Shown in pieces: positions 43,298-52,282 of a stretch of DNA of 64,000 bases. The first letter of the stretch is position 1; every line of letters starts with the position of its first letter. Source of the DNA: Sphingomonas endolithica (GTDB lineage Bacteria; Pseudomonadota; Alphaproteobacteria; Sphingomonadales; Sphingomonadaceae); NCBI RefSeq assembly GCF_025231525.1, contig NZ_CP103057.1, positions 1,753,001-1,817,000 on the forward strand. The letters are read 5' to 3'. The position numbers and the translations under genes were made by a program. Under the pieces are notes generated by a model that worked only from the letters and a program-made list of their open reading frames with translations, did no database searches and had not been told where the DNA came from.

Positions 43298-43500
43298 CCG
43301 GTCCCGCGCGAACGGATCGACGCTAAGGGCGCCGTCGCGCCGCCGCAGGGATCGGTCCTGACGCAGCTCAACCAGGAATACTACCCGGCCGGGCTCGCCG
43401 GCGCCGTCCGTTATGCAGCACGCGTGTCGAAGAAACCCATCCTGGTGACCGAGAACGGCATAGGGATCGAGGACGGCGCGACAGCAAGCATTCCCTCCAG
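43298..43500 (+). pseudogene. GH1 beta-glucosidase, C-terminal fragment
   Basis: The frame from 43298 contains TQLNQEYYPAGLAGAVRYAA followed by SKKPILVTENGIGIEDGA. The ILVTENG motif carries the GH1 nucleophile Glu and is preceded by the usual helix. Nothing before or after it resembles GH1, so this is a short fragment of a lost beta-glucosidase gene. It overlaps, antisense, the end of the ORF at 43411. Confidence 0.75.
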
Positions 43501-43974
43501 CGTGCACCATAAAGCAGACAGCAGCGCCGACCCATCAATGGTGGGAACATACCTGGGCTCGCGGCGGGATCGGTGCTTCCGTTGCCCCCAATCAATGAGG
43601 CGCCACGCCAGGAGTGTCACTTCAAGACCGACGAATACGCTATAGATCGCGCCCCCGCTTCGCAGAAGCGCTACGGCCGTTACAGTGAGTGCACAGATTG
43701 CCCCCATGAGCGTCGCCAACGGCGCACCGAGCAGTTGGCCAAGCAGGAAGGTCCGCCCAGCCTTGCTCACCTCGCCCGAAGGCTCGAAGAGCCACCGGCA
43801 TGCGGTGCCTCCGCGTCCGAGCTTCGCGGGAGAGAAAGTGTTCATTCCCTGGGAGATATCCTCAAACTCATCTTCGCCCTCGCTTGCCGTACATACGTTA
43901 AGCAGATGCCCTAGGGCAGCGTCGGTGATTGGGGCGTCACGCGGTCGGGAAAACGGCTTTGCGTCGTCGGCCAT
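43411..43974 (-). pseudogene. membrane protein N-terminal part, probably truncated (possible GGDEF protein)
   Basis: 187 aa ORF. A soluble N-terminal part is followed by two hydrophobic segments (FLLGQLLGAPLATLMGAICA, then IYSVFVGLEVTLLAWRL). The layout resembles the N-terminus of sphingomonad membrane-bound GGDEF proteins, but no catalytic domain follows. The last ~30 codons lie antisense to the GH1 fragment, so the real gene was broken near 43495. Function cannot be assigned. Confidence 0.45.
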
Positions 43975-43984
43975 GCTCTGACAC

Positions 43985-44534
43985 CACTAGTCAGGGTGAC
44001 ACCGACCTGCTGATCCTTACCCTCTCGGTTGAACCCGCAGGAAGGACCCTTTGCAATCTCGAGGTAGAACTGCGTGCGGTTCGCGGCGAGATTGGCGCGG
44101 CACTCGTTGAAGACCCACATGGCGTACCCCGTCGGGGTTCGCGTCCGTCTTGACCATGAGCGGCGTCACGGCGCCGATCAGCACGAGCTTCGCCACACGT
44201 CCCCGAGACGCGCGTGCCACTTAGCGTGCTGTCTCGCCGCCGGTGGAGTGCCCGACGTGGACCGCGCTCTTGAGGTCCAGCGCATCGGTCAGCGAAAGCA
44301 GATCGGCGACATAGGTGTCCACGTCGGTACCCTCCTCCGTCTGGGTCGAGCGTCCATGGCCGCGCCGATCGTGCGCGATCACGCGGTAATCCTTGCCCAG
44401 GAAGTAGAGCAGCTGCGCGTCCCATTCGTCCGACGAGAGAGGCCAGCCGTGCGAGAAAACGATTGGCGTGGCTGCACCGTCACACAGATCCTTGTAAAGA
44501 TTTGGATGCCGTCTGCGGCGGTGCGGATGGCCAT
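43985..44534 (-). pseudogene. alpha/beta hydrolase (non-haem chloroperoxidase type), degenerate
   Basis: The ATG at 44534 opens MAIRTAADGIQIF; one base is lost, and the next frame gives PIVFSHGWPLSSDEWDAQLL, HDRRGHGRSTQTEEG and the nucleophile elbow GHSTGGE. A TAA replaces the expected Tyr codon near 44222. A further frameshift precedes ANLAANRTQFYLEIA. The C-terminal lid and catalytic His are missing. This is a clear pseudogene of the chloroperoxidase/esterase family. Confidence 0.85.
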
Positions 44535-44966
44535 GGCGGGTCCCTTCGTGAATAATCGGGAGAAGGCGAGGCAGTCGCGGCCTAACATCCGTAACACCGC
44601 CCTGAAGCGGTGGCGTAGAGAGTCATGGCGTTGCCTGATTATTAATGTCGCCTTTCAGAACGAATGCCGTGTGGATCCGGTGCAAAACCCTGCTTGCTGA
44701 TTTCGCAAGGGGCCATACCACTTTCGGACGAATATGGAGTGTTTCGAGTCTTGTGTTCACTGCTAACATAACGGGCAGAACCGCGGTCAAGGAAGCCCGA
44801 GGCGCAGGAGGTCGAGCGGAAGCGCAGTGGCGTTATCTACGATGCAGCCGTTGCGTCGTGGAGGCCGTCCAGCCGGTGTCGAAGCGCGTCGTCCGGCCGG
44901 CCCGTCGGGGTGTGGAGCGGAAACGACACTCCGGACGCCGATGACCTTTCGAAAAAGGACATAACG

Positions 44967-45949
44967 ATGAGAATATACGGTACCTTGATAGCCGCGCTCG
45001 GATTAGCGCTTACGGCGGTGGCCAGCACCGCCGCGCCTGTGCGCGAAGCAGCGAGCGCAGAGGTCAAGCTGGATCATGGCTCCATCGTCGCCAATGGCAT
45101 CCGGCTTCACTACGTCACGGCGGGACAGGGCGATCCGGTCCTCCTCATCCCGGGCTGGCCCGAAAGCTGGTCGGCATGGCGCTCAATGATCCCTCTTTTC
45201 GTCAAGGCGGGGCGAAAGGTATATGCGATCGACCCACGTGGATTCGGGGATAGTGACAAACCCGCCACCGGGTATGATCTCGAAACCAGCGCTGCCGACA
45301 TCCATGCGTTCATTGCGGCGGCCGGCCTCGCGCGGCCCGGCGGCGTAGACATTGTCAGCCACGATGTCGGAACCTGGATCGCCTATACACATGCCCGACT
45401 CTACCCAGGCGATGTCCGGCGGCTTGTCCTATCTGACGCGCGGGTGCCAGGGATGACAGCGGCATCGGCGGCAGCGGTTCCCACGGATCTGGAGACACTG
45501 CGAACATGGCAGTTCGCGTTCAATCGCCTCGATACTCTCCCCGAGGTTCTCATTCAGGGGCATGAGCGGGCATTTCTGACATGGTTCTTCTCGGTGAAAA
45601 TGTCCGGAGGTGGACCGTCGATGCGGCTACGCTTGACGAGTACGTCCGTAACTTGTCCGCGCCCGGTGCCGCGAGAGCGGGGTTCGAATATTACCGGGTC
45701 AACTTCAGCGATGACGCGATAAAGCGTGCCGCCGATCGCAACAAGATCGGCATAGCGCCCCCGGTTCTGACCGTCGGAGCCGAAAGCGGTGTCGGGGACG
45801 GGCTCGCCAAATCACTCGTCGGTCGTAGTGATCATGCTCAGGGCGTGATCCTGAAAGAGTGCGGGCATTTCGTGCCTGAGGAGTGCCCGACGGAGTTCAT
45901 GGCCGCGATTCTCGATTTCTGGTCGAAGGTCCCCGCGGCGTCACGTTGA
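44967..45949 (+). pseudogene. epoxide hydrolase-like alpha/beta hydrolase, frameshifted
   Basis: AAGGAC precedes the ATG at 44967. Signal peptide (GLALTAVASTAAP), then HYVTAGQGDPVLLIPGWPES, IDPRGFGDSDKP and the nucleophile Asp in SHDVGTWIAY. At about 45600 the frame shifts by one: the first frame ends at 45722, while the second (45581-45949) continues with RRWTVDAATLDEYVRNLSAP and the catalytic His in KECGHFVPEE. Both halves are otherwise well preserved, so the lesion is recent or a sequencing error; if real, the gene is inactive. Confidence 0.8.
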
Positions 45950-46258
45950 GGCTGATCGCCTTGGAGCCATGTCAGGTCTCCTCCAGGGGATGTCCGGAAA
46001 GCCGCGAGATTCAGCATCCGCTGCAATCGAGCCAATTTTATCAGTGCTTTTGTACTGCGTCCGAGCCTCACAATGACAAGCTGCTAGCGCTCCAGCTCAT
46101 TGAGCATCGGTCGATGAAGATGCGGTTCAGAACGTCAGCGAATTGGATCACGTGAACCGCAAGGCTAGAGCCTTCAACGGCGTAGTGCCCAAACCCTGTG
46201 CGGCCGGCCGCTGGCCTGGCCGCTTTCGCCCTGATCGAACGAGGTGGAGTGAGTTGGC
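45950..46258. other. gene-free stretch
   Basis: About 310 bp between the hydrolase remnant and pgl. A minus-strand frame (LGRSTKALIKLARLQRMLNL) near 45990-46070 resembles the tail of some DDE transposases but is too short to assign. The pgl promoter should lie near its right end. Nothing else recognised. Confidence 0.35.
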
Positions 46259-46963
46259 GTGATTAAGGTGAAATGGTGGGAGTATGATTCCCGTGATGAG
46301 TGGGTCGGTGCAATCGCCGGCGATATCGGCTTAATCATCGCAAAGGCATTGGAGGCTCGCAAGGGTTGCCTGCTGGCGCTCTCCGGCGGCAAGACCCCGA
46401 TCGCCGCCTATGAGAAGCTCGCTAGCCAAGAGCTCGATTGGAAGAAGGTCACGATCATCCCGGTCGACGATCGGCTGGTGAAGGTGGACGATCCCGCCTC
46501 CAACGCCGGCATGCTCGCCAAGATCTTCCTGTCCAAAGGCGCGCGCGTTGTGCCGCTCGGCGCGGATTACGAGGATTACCAGCAGGCCGGCGCCGCCGCC
46601 GACGCACGGCTGCAAGATCTGCCATGGCCGCCCGATCTGGTCCTGCTCGGAATGGGCAAGGACGGTCATACGGCATCCATCTTCCCCGGGCCGGATTTCG
46701 ATACGGCGCTGGATGCGCCCAAGAAGCGCCGTGCGATCGGCGTGATGCCTGATCCACTGCCGGCGGATCAGCCTTATCCGCGCGTTACAATGACACGCGG
46801 CGCGATACTCTCTGCCCGCGCGCTCATGATCGTACTGACGGGTGCGAAGAAGCGCGAAGTGCTGGAAGGCGCAATCAAGGACGGCCAGCAATCACGCCTT
46901 CCGATCGGCCGTGTGCTGGCGGAAGCCGAGCAGGCGATCGTTATCCACTGGTGTAACGAATAG
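46259..46963 (+). CDS. pgl: 6-phosphogluconolactonase
   Basis: Cytoplasmic enzyme of 234 aa that hydrolyses 6-phosphoglucono-1,5-lactone to 6-phosphogluconate, feeding the pentose phosphate and Entner-Doudoroff routes. Family motifs are LALSGGKTPIAAYEKL (about 40-55), PVDDRLVKVDDPASNAGML and LLGMGKDGHTASIFPG, the last with the catalytic-site His. Start is GTG at 46259 with a purine-rich stretch (GAGGTGGAGTGAG) upstream. It stands alone, without zwf or edd beside it, and is the only central-metabolism gene in this decayed stretch. It may be a second copy or have been carried in. Confidence 0.92.
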   Translation: MIKVKWWEYDSRDEWVGAIAGDIGLIIAKALEARKGCLLALSGGKTPIAAYEKLASQELDWKKVTIIPVDDRLVKVDDPASNAGMLAKIFLSKGARVVPLGADYEDYQQAGAAADARLQDLPWPPDLVLLGMGKDGHTASIFPGPDFDTALDAPKKRRAIGVMPDPLPADQPYPRVTMTRGAILSARALMIVLTGAKKREVLEGAIKDGQQSRLPIGRVLAEAEQAIVIHWCNE

Positions 46964-47189
46964 CGTCTGCGGGAGCGGAACTCCTCCGCCTGCCCGAGCG
47001 CCTGCGCTCAGGACGCACATGAGGCGAAATGGAACACCGTCTCCAAAGAACTAGAACACATCATCGGCAACCGGCACGCACTTGATCCAGATTTCTGACC
47101 GCTTGGCGTTGCCTCGGTGCGAATAATGACGTCCTTCCAGGTGCTTGGACTTATGCGACGTCGATGACGTGATTGGATCATTAGAAGGG

Positions 47190-48086
47190 TTACCCACAAA
47201 GTTGCGGCAGCCGCTCGGCTAGAAGGTCGATAAACAATCGAATTCGAGGAGGAACGTGTCTTCGTGTGACATGCGTTGCGTAAAGGCAGATGTCGTCACA
47301 CGCGTAATCGCCAAGGACCTCCACTAACCGTCCCGCTTCAATATCTGCTCGAACGTCCCACAGCGCCTTCACCGCGATTCCGCTGCCGTCAAGCACCCAC
47401 CGGTGAATGACGTCGTTGGAATCGGTCACTAGTGTCCCCGAAACGGAATACTCGCGCGGGCCGTCTGGCCCGAGAAAGGTCCAACCGTCATAAATGCGAT
47501 CACCGCGCCGCGCGCGAATGCAATTATGCGAAAGCAAATCGTCGGGCGTCGCCGGGCTGCCGTGTCGTGCAAGGTACTCTGGCGAGGCACAGACGACCCG
47601 GCGGCTTTCGATCAGCTTGCGATGAATGGTGTCGCCATCGATGGGGCGCTTCGTCACGACCGCGATGTCGAGATTTGCTTCAAGCACGTCAGGACGACTG
47701 TCGGTGAAAGACAGATCCGCGACGACCTCGGGATACTTCGCCACAAATTCACCGCACAGCGGGGCCACGAGGCGACGCCCGATCTCATTTGGAGCGCTGA
47801 TGCGAAGCCTTCCCCTCGTAACCCCCGACGCTCGGTCCAGCTCTGCAAGGGTGGTTTCCAAGTCATCGACGATCTGAAGCGCCCGGGCATAAAGCAGCCG
47901 GCCTTCATCGGTCAACTCAAACTTTCGCGACGCGCGGTCAATGAGGCGAACTCGGAGCCTGTTTTCGATCGCAGCGAGCCGCCGGCTAACGACTGCGAGA
48001 GACATGTTTAGCCGGCGTGCCGCCTCCGAGAGGCTGCCGGCCGCCACGATCCGCGTGAACAGGCGAAGATCCCCAAATTCGTCCAT
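47190..48086 (-). CDS. LysR-family transcriptional regulator
   Basis: 298 aa with the N-terminal HTH (DLRLFTRIVAAGSLSEAARR, then MSLAVVSRRLAAIENRLRVR) and the LysR effector-binding domain (GRLRISAPNEIGRRLVAPLC, VVTKRPIDGDTI, GTLVTDSNDVIHRWVLDGSG). CrgA/DmlR-like subgroup. Neighbours are pgl (convergent, 226 bp away) and a TetR remnant upstream on the same strand, so no intact target operon is adjacent. Confidence 0.9.
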   Translation of the reverse strand: MDEFGDLRLFTRIVAAGSLSEAARRLNMSLAVVSRRLAAIENRLRVRLIDRASRKFELTDEGRLLYARALQIVDDLETTLAELDRASGVTRGRLRISAPNEIGRRLVAPLCGEFVAKYPEVVADLSFTDSRPDVLEANLDIAVVTKRPIDGDTIHRKLIESRRVVCASPEYLARHGSPATPDDLLSHNCIRARRGDRIYDGWTFLGPDGPREYSVSGTLVTDSNDVIHRWVLDGSGIAVKALWDVRADIEAGRLVEVLGDYACDDICLYATHVTRRHVPPRIRLFIDLLAERLPQLCG

Positions 48087-48185
48087 CGTCTTGGCCTGCT
48101 CGCCTTTCTTGTAGTCAAAGCCGGAATTCTAAGGTTCAGCTACGCTCAGCAAACAGGGCGCATGATAGTCTGTCGGGTCTCGCTT

Positions 48186-48656
48186 CTAGTCTGGGATCCT
48201 ATATACGAGATCGACCCAGGACTCGAAGACGATGGCCACATCGAGATATTCGCCAGAAGCAAACAGTCCGTTCCACAGCGTTGCGGTAACTACCGGAGCG
48301 GCAGCTAGAAACGGCAGACGTGACAGGCCGTCGCTGCGCACCTCACCGCGCCGCTCGGCGCGGCGTGCGTATAGCCGTGCTAACCGCATTACCGGTTCGA
48401 TCGCGTTCTCGTGATAAGTCCTCGCCAGCTCCGGGAAGCGTCGCCCTTCCGCCGCGACGAGCCCGGGCACCGTAATCATGCCGCTAGCCTGCAGTTCCCG
48501 CAGGATTGGTGGTACCGAGCGTCGCAGGAAATCGCCTGTCGCCTCGTCATGCCGCGGTCGAGGCACAGGAAGTCCCCCGTGCAAGTTGCCTATGGTCGTG
48601 CGGAGCACCTCGCCGAACAGCGCGACTTTATTCGTGAAGTGGAGGTATGTTGTCGC
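48186..48656 (-). pseudogene. TetR-family regulator, lacks its DNA-binding N-terminus
   Basis: The open frame starts abruptly at TTYLHFTNKVALFGEVLRTT, the end of a TetR helix-turn-helix, and continues through a complete TetR ligand-binding domain to RIPD. Everything before the recognition helix is replaced by part of another gene (SnoaL-like remnant). Without the HTH it cannot act as a repressor. An internal ATG at 48608 gives the 140 aa ORF. Confidence 0.8.
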
Positions 48657-48659
48657 TCA

Positions 48660-48896
48660 GGCGCCGGAGTCAGAACGGCTGGACCTTGATCCCAGGGGGC
48701 ATCGTCCTCCTTCAGACGATCCCACTGCTGGTTGGAGAACATGTCGAAGTCGAGCGTGCCGAACTTTTCGAGGTGCTGCCTGGCGAGGGGTTCCGCCGCT
48801 TGGTAGCCGGCGAGCGGGGTTTGCTTCGCCAGGACGGGCGCGGCGGGTGTAGAGATGGCGGCCAGACCAAGCCACACGAAGCGGGAATGCGAACAT
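48660..48896 (-). pseudogene. SnoaL-like secreted protein, N-terminal fragment
   Basis: Signal-like start (MFAFPLR, one frameshift, then WLGLAAISTPAAPVLA) followed by AARQHLEKF-type sequence (LARQHLEKFGTLDFDMFSNQ, WDRLKEDDAP) typical of secreted SnoaL/ester-cyclase-like proteins. It ends where the TetR remnant begins. Two gene pieces are thus fused by a deletion at about 48657. Confidence 0.65.
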
Positions 48897-48986
48897 AAAC
48901 CGTCCTTCCTTCAGTTGGGCCAAAGTCGCCTCACAACCGGTTTTTCCTTGGCCGAGGAGGACGGATGCGGATGTCGGCGACGGGGA

Positions 48987-49844
48987 TCAGCCGCGCAGAA
49001 CCTGTTCGACAACGTGCCTCATGGGTATCGTCGGACGGCCGATGAGGGTGCTCATCGCCCGCCCCCCATCAAACAGTACGCCGTCGTCGGCGACGCGAGC
49101 ATCGGCATCGGCGAGCATGTCGGCGAGCGGCTCCGGCAGGCCGACGCTCACCAGCAACGCCTTGTAGTCCGCTTCGCTCATATCGTTGTAGACGACTGCC
49201 TTGCCCGATTGCCGAGCGACTTCCGCTGCCAGTTCACCAAGCGTGAAGCTGTCATCCCCGGCGAGTTCGTAGACCTTCCCCGCCTGATCTTCGCCAGTGA
49301 GCGCCCCTGCGGCCGCGACCGCGTAGTCGATGCGTGCGGCCGACGAGAAGAAGCCGTTTTTCGCAGCACCGACGAAGGCACCGTGAGCTAGCGCGGCGTC
49401 GAGCGACAAGAGATGGTTCTCAGTGTACCAGGCGTTGCGCAGCATCACCCAGGGCGTTCCCGAAGCGCGTATCGCCTGTTCCGTCTGGTTGTGCTCGATC
49501 GCCAGTTTCGCGGTCGACGTGTCGGCGCGCAGCATGCTGGTGTAGGCAAGTAGGCCGACCCCCGCATTTTTGACCGCCCGGATGACGGCTTCGTGCTGCG
49601 CAAAGCGTCCGGTGACCGCGCTCGACGAGATCAGCAGCGCCTTGTCGACGCCGGCGAAAGCGGCATCCAGGGTCTCGGGCAGGTCATAGTCCGCATGTCG
49701 TACCACCACGCCAAGGGCGGCGAGATCGGCAGCTTTCTCGGGGGACCGGACGGCGGCCACGATTTCACCCGGTGAGTGGGTTTTAAGCAGTTCTTGGACG
49801 ACGAGCCGACCGAGTTGGCCGGATGCTCCGGTAATCGCGTACAT
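48987..49844 (-). CDS. NAD(P)H:quinone oxidoreductase QorB-like (NmrA/SDR family)
   Basis: 285 aa atypical short-chain dehydrogenase. N-terminal NADP-binding motif YAITGASGQLGRLVV (2-16), AAVRSPEKA as the NADPH phosphate contact, then YTSMLRADTS and MLRNAWYTENHL, which match QorB-type quinone reductases. It reduces quinones or senses NADPH. AAAGGA precedes the ATG at 49844. Only 2 bp separate it from the end of the LLM oxidoreductase remnant, so the two were probably an operon controlled by the divergent LysR gene at 50318. Confidence 0.88.
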   Translation of the reverse strand: MYAITGASGQLGRLVVQELLKTHSPGEIVAAVRSPEKAADLAALGVVVRHADYDLPETLDAAFAGVDKALLISSSAVTGRFAQHEAVIRAVKNAGVGLLAYTSMLRADTSTAKLAIEHNQTEQAIRASGTPWVMLRNAWYTENHLLSLDAALAHGAFVGAAKNGFFSSAARIDYAVAAAGALTGEDQAGKVYELAGDDSFTLGELAAEVARQSGKAVVYNDMSEADYKALLVSVGLPEPLADMLADADARVADDGVLFDGGRAMSTLIGRPTIPMRHVVEQVLRG

Positions 49845-49846
49845 GA

Positions 49847-50106
49847 TTATTCCTTTGTGCTTTGAATTGGATTGCGTCCGATGAGTTCGGGATCGGGTCG
49901 ACTAGGCTGGCGTGCGAAGGCTCGGCGGACCTGCGGAAGCACATGCGTTGCGGGACGTTCGATCACGCATGCGGCCTTGACGAAGGGGAGCGAGCCAATG
50001 TCGATCTGCGGAAGCAGCCGGTCGTTCCAGAGCAATTCGTGCACCGCGATAATCTTCTCGGCTACCTCGTCGGATGAGCCGACCAGAAGAGCCGTCCGCT
50101 GGCTTT
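49847..50106 (-). pseudogene. LLM-class flavin-dependent oxidoreductase, C-terminal fragment
   Basis: The frame ALLVGSSDEVAEKIIAVHEL followed by RLLPQIDIGSLPFVKAACVI and HVLPQVRRAF is the characteristic C-terminus of luciferase-like (LLM) monooxygenases. The rest of the roughly 330-residue protein is missing; the break is near 50106, beside an inverted repeat. An internal start gives the 65 aa ORF 49847-50044. Confidence 0.7.
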
Positions 50107-50124
50107 GGCAGGGGGGGATCCTCC

Positions 50125-50156
50125 TTCGATTGGCGGGTATTCATGAATCGAAGGTA
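50125..50156. repeat. perfect 9-bp inverted repeat in LysR upstream region
   Basis: CCTTCGATT (50125-50133) and AATCGAAGG (50148-50156) are perfect inverted arms with a 14 bp spacer. The site lies 160 bp before the LysR gene at 50318 and at the broken edge of the divergent LLM remnant. It could be the LysR operator or a hairpin. Confidence 0.5.
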
Positions 50157-50317
50157 GGGGCGCCATCCCATGAACGTCAGGTGCTCGCCGGCCGTACATC
50201 GCGTTCGGTCTAGCCGAACGAAAGCAGCTCAGATATACGAGACGTGGCGCGTGCGGCAGGTGGAGATCGCCCAACCGCGGCGACAGTGATCAGATTGCGT
50301 TCGACAAGGATGGACGA

Positions 50318-51280
50318 ATGGAAAGATCCATCGTGAGAAGGCCGACGCCAAACCTAGACCTTGCCGCAGCGCGGACGTTCGTCGACGTCGTCGAGGCTGG
50401 CGGGATATCGCCTGCTGCGCGGCGCTCCGGCCTCGCCAAGTCCGTCATAAGCAACCGTGTCGCAGCAATGGAGAGGACGCTGGGCGCGAACCTTTTTATC
50501 CGGGGTGCTCGCCTGGTCCTAACAGACCGAGGTCGCAAGTTTTACGACGGAGTTAAGGAGGCGCTAACGACCGTGGATCAACTCGTCCACACAGTCAGCG
50601 CGCCCGAGAACGAACTGAGCGGTACACTGCGCATCAGCGCTCCCTCGGGGCTGGGCGTGGCTCATCTCGGTAAGATGATCTGTCGCTTTCTCGCCGCCCA
50701 CCCTGCGCTCGATGCGCGCATCGACTTCTCCGATGGCTATGATGATATCGCCGGTGGTGGCTTCGACCTCGCACTTCGGGTCGGCCAGCCGACAGATAGC
50801 GATCTTGTGGGAAGGAAGCTCTGCCGCATCCGCCGCTTCGCCTGCGCAAGCGAAGCCTACATCGCCGCAAATGGGCGCCCGTCATCGCTTGCGGATCTCG
50901 CAAGTCACCGAGCTGTCGCCTACAGCCTGGTACAGGCGAGCGGACAATGGCTCTTTCTCGGCCCCGACGGCGAACCGAGATCCGTTCGTCCCGACCGTGT
51001 CGGCTTTCTGGCCAACAGTGGCGAGGCGATGTGGGAGGCCGTCCGAGCAGGGCTCGGCGTCTGCATGCTTCCCAGCTTCTTCCTTCCCCAGGACTTGAAT
51101 GCGACAGGTGTCCTGCTGTTAGAACTGGACGCGGACCCCGTTCCGCTTGAGATGTGGGCCCTCCGCGCACGACGGCGGGAGCGTCGCCCGGTCGTCGACG
51201 CGCTTGTCGACTGGTTGGCCGTGGAAGTAGGCGACCCTCCTTTCTGGGAGCACGCCTTACCGGGGCCACGTCGGCATTGA
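50318..51280 (+). CDS. LysR-family transcriptional regulator
   Basis: 320 aa. HTH (LDLAAARTFVDVVEAGGISP, LAKSVISNRVAAMERTLGAN) and effector domain (GTLRISAPSGLGVAHLGKMI, FDLALRVGQPTDSDLVGRKL, MWEAVRAGLGVCMLPSFFLP). Divergent from the QorB-like gene and the LLM remnant, which LysR genes of this subgroup typically regulate. It ends 46 bp before an IS6 copy, so its downstream neighbour was replaced. Confidence 0.9.
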   Translation: MERSIVRRPTPNLDLAAARTFVDVVEAGGISPAARRSGLAKSVISNRVAAMERTLGANLFIRGARLVLTDRGRKFYDGVKEALTTVDQLVHTVSAPENELSGTLRISAPSGLGVAHLGKMICRFLAAHPALDARIDFSDGYDDIAGGGFDLALRVGQPTDSDLVGRKLCRIRRFACASEAYIAANGRPSSLADLASHRAVAYSLVQASGQWLFLGPDGEPRSVRPDRVGFLANSGEAMWEAVRAGLGVCMLPSFFLPQDLNATGVLLLELDADPVPLEMWALRARRRERRPVVDALVDWLAVEVGDPPFWEHALPGPRRH

Positions 51281-51326
51281 TGGGCTGCGCGGCTGATCTC
51301 CGCATCGAGGAGCCACCGCCTTAATG

Positions 51327-52162
51327 GGTGCTGTCAGTCTAATGCGAACTGCTCTCCACACGATGCACTTCGCTCTTTGAGCAGGATAGCCTAGCTCGCG
51401 ATCATGCTCCACTCAGCCAGTGCAGCTGAGCGGCGTTCTTTGTAGGTCTCGCGATCGACGAGATGGCGTTCGAGGTTAAAATGATTGTGGACGTTGGCGT
51501 GCACGCTGGCGAACTTCTGTAGCGACTTCATCCGCCTCAACCTCAGCATCGCTCGCTCCCTTCGTCGGAACGGCAGGTGGCTGTTCTCAACCCGGTTGTT
51601 GGCCCAGCGTCCGACCTCCTGATTCTCGGCATTGCCGAGCTCCTTCATCGCTCCACGGTAGGAGCGAAGGCCGTCAGTGGTGATCGCCTCAGGGCTGCCA
51701 TGCCGCTTCAGCGCCTTCTTCATGAAGGTGAGCGCTGCCTCCTTGTCACGCGTCCTGGTGATGTAGCTCTCGAGGATCTCGCCCTCGTGATCCACCGCTC
51801 GCCAGAGGTAGACCATCTCCGCGTTTAGCTTCACGTACATCTCGTCCAGGTGCCACCGCCAGTGACGAAAACCACGCATTCGCGAAATACGCTGCCGGCG
51901 AATGTCGCCTGCGAACATCGGACCAAACCTGTTCCACCACATCCGCACCGTCTCATGGCAGATGTCGATCCCGCGCTCGAACAGCAGGTCTTCGACGTTG
52001 CGCAACGATAGCGGAAATCGAACGTACATCATCACCACCAAGCGGATCACCTCGGGTGACGAGTTGAAGTAGCGAAACGGACTGGCGGGTTTGCGGGGGC
52101 GGGGTATACCAATCGCCCTACCCCGCCCCGCTAACGATCGGTGCATTTGGTCTGACAGAGCC
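51327..52162 (-). mobile_element. IS6-family insertion sequence, full length
   Basis: Ends and orientation as for the copies at 32.6 and 38.9 kb (GGTGCTGTCAG left, CTGACAGAGCC right). Flanking 8-mers (CCTTAATG and CTCTCGCG) do not match. Its right end is fused directly to a LuxR HTH fragment. Confidence 0.9.
51391..52146 (-). CDS. IS6-family transposase, altered start
   Basis: Same transposase as at 39007 with all three acidic catalytic residues (WHLDEMYVK, TTDGLRSY, NNRVENSH). The ATG used by the other copies is ATA here (codon at 52107), so the next in-frame ATG at 52146 near the IS end gives a 251 aa version with 13 extra residues. Whether this start has a usable ribosome binding site is doubtful, so expression may be reduced. 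Confidence 0.88.
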   Translation of the reverse strand: MHRSLAGRGRAIGIPRPRKPASPFRYFNSSPEVIRLVVMMYVRFPLSLRNVEDLLFERGIDICHETVRMWWNRFGPMFAGDIRRQRISRMRGFRHWRWHLDEMYVKLNAEMVYLWRAVDHEGEILESYITRTRDKEAALTFMKKALKRHGSPEAITTDGLRSYRGAMKELGNAENQEVGRWANNRVENSHLPFRRRERAMLRLRRMKSLQKFASVHANVHNHFNLERHLVDRETYKERRSAALAEWSMIAS

Positions 52163-52282
52163 CTCTCGCGCGATACCGTGCGTAATCATGTCGCCAGGCT
52201 ATATGCCAAAATCGGCGTCAACCGTCGCAGCGGCGCCGTAGTTTGGGGTCGTGAACGCGGCGTGAGTAATCGCCGAGACTAA
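52163..52282 (+). pseudogene. LuxR-type HTH C-terminal fragment
   Basis: Directly at the IS6 end, the frame reads LSRDTVRNHVARLYAKIGVN followed by RRSGAVVWGRERG and a stop at 52280. This is the DNA-binding end of a LuxR/FixJ-family regulator. All upstream domains are absent, removed at the IS junction. Confidence 0.75.

Noticed and set aside
44074..44700. 208-codon plus-strand ORF over the hydrolase remnant
   Set aside because: The minus-strand frames give recognisable alpha/beta hydrolase sequence; the plus frame does not.
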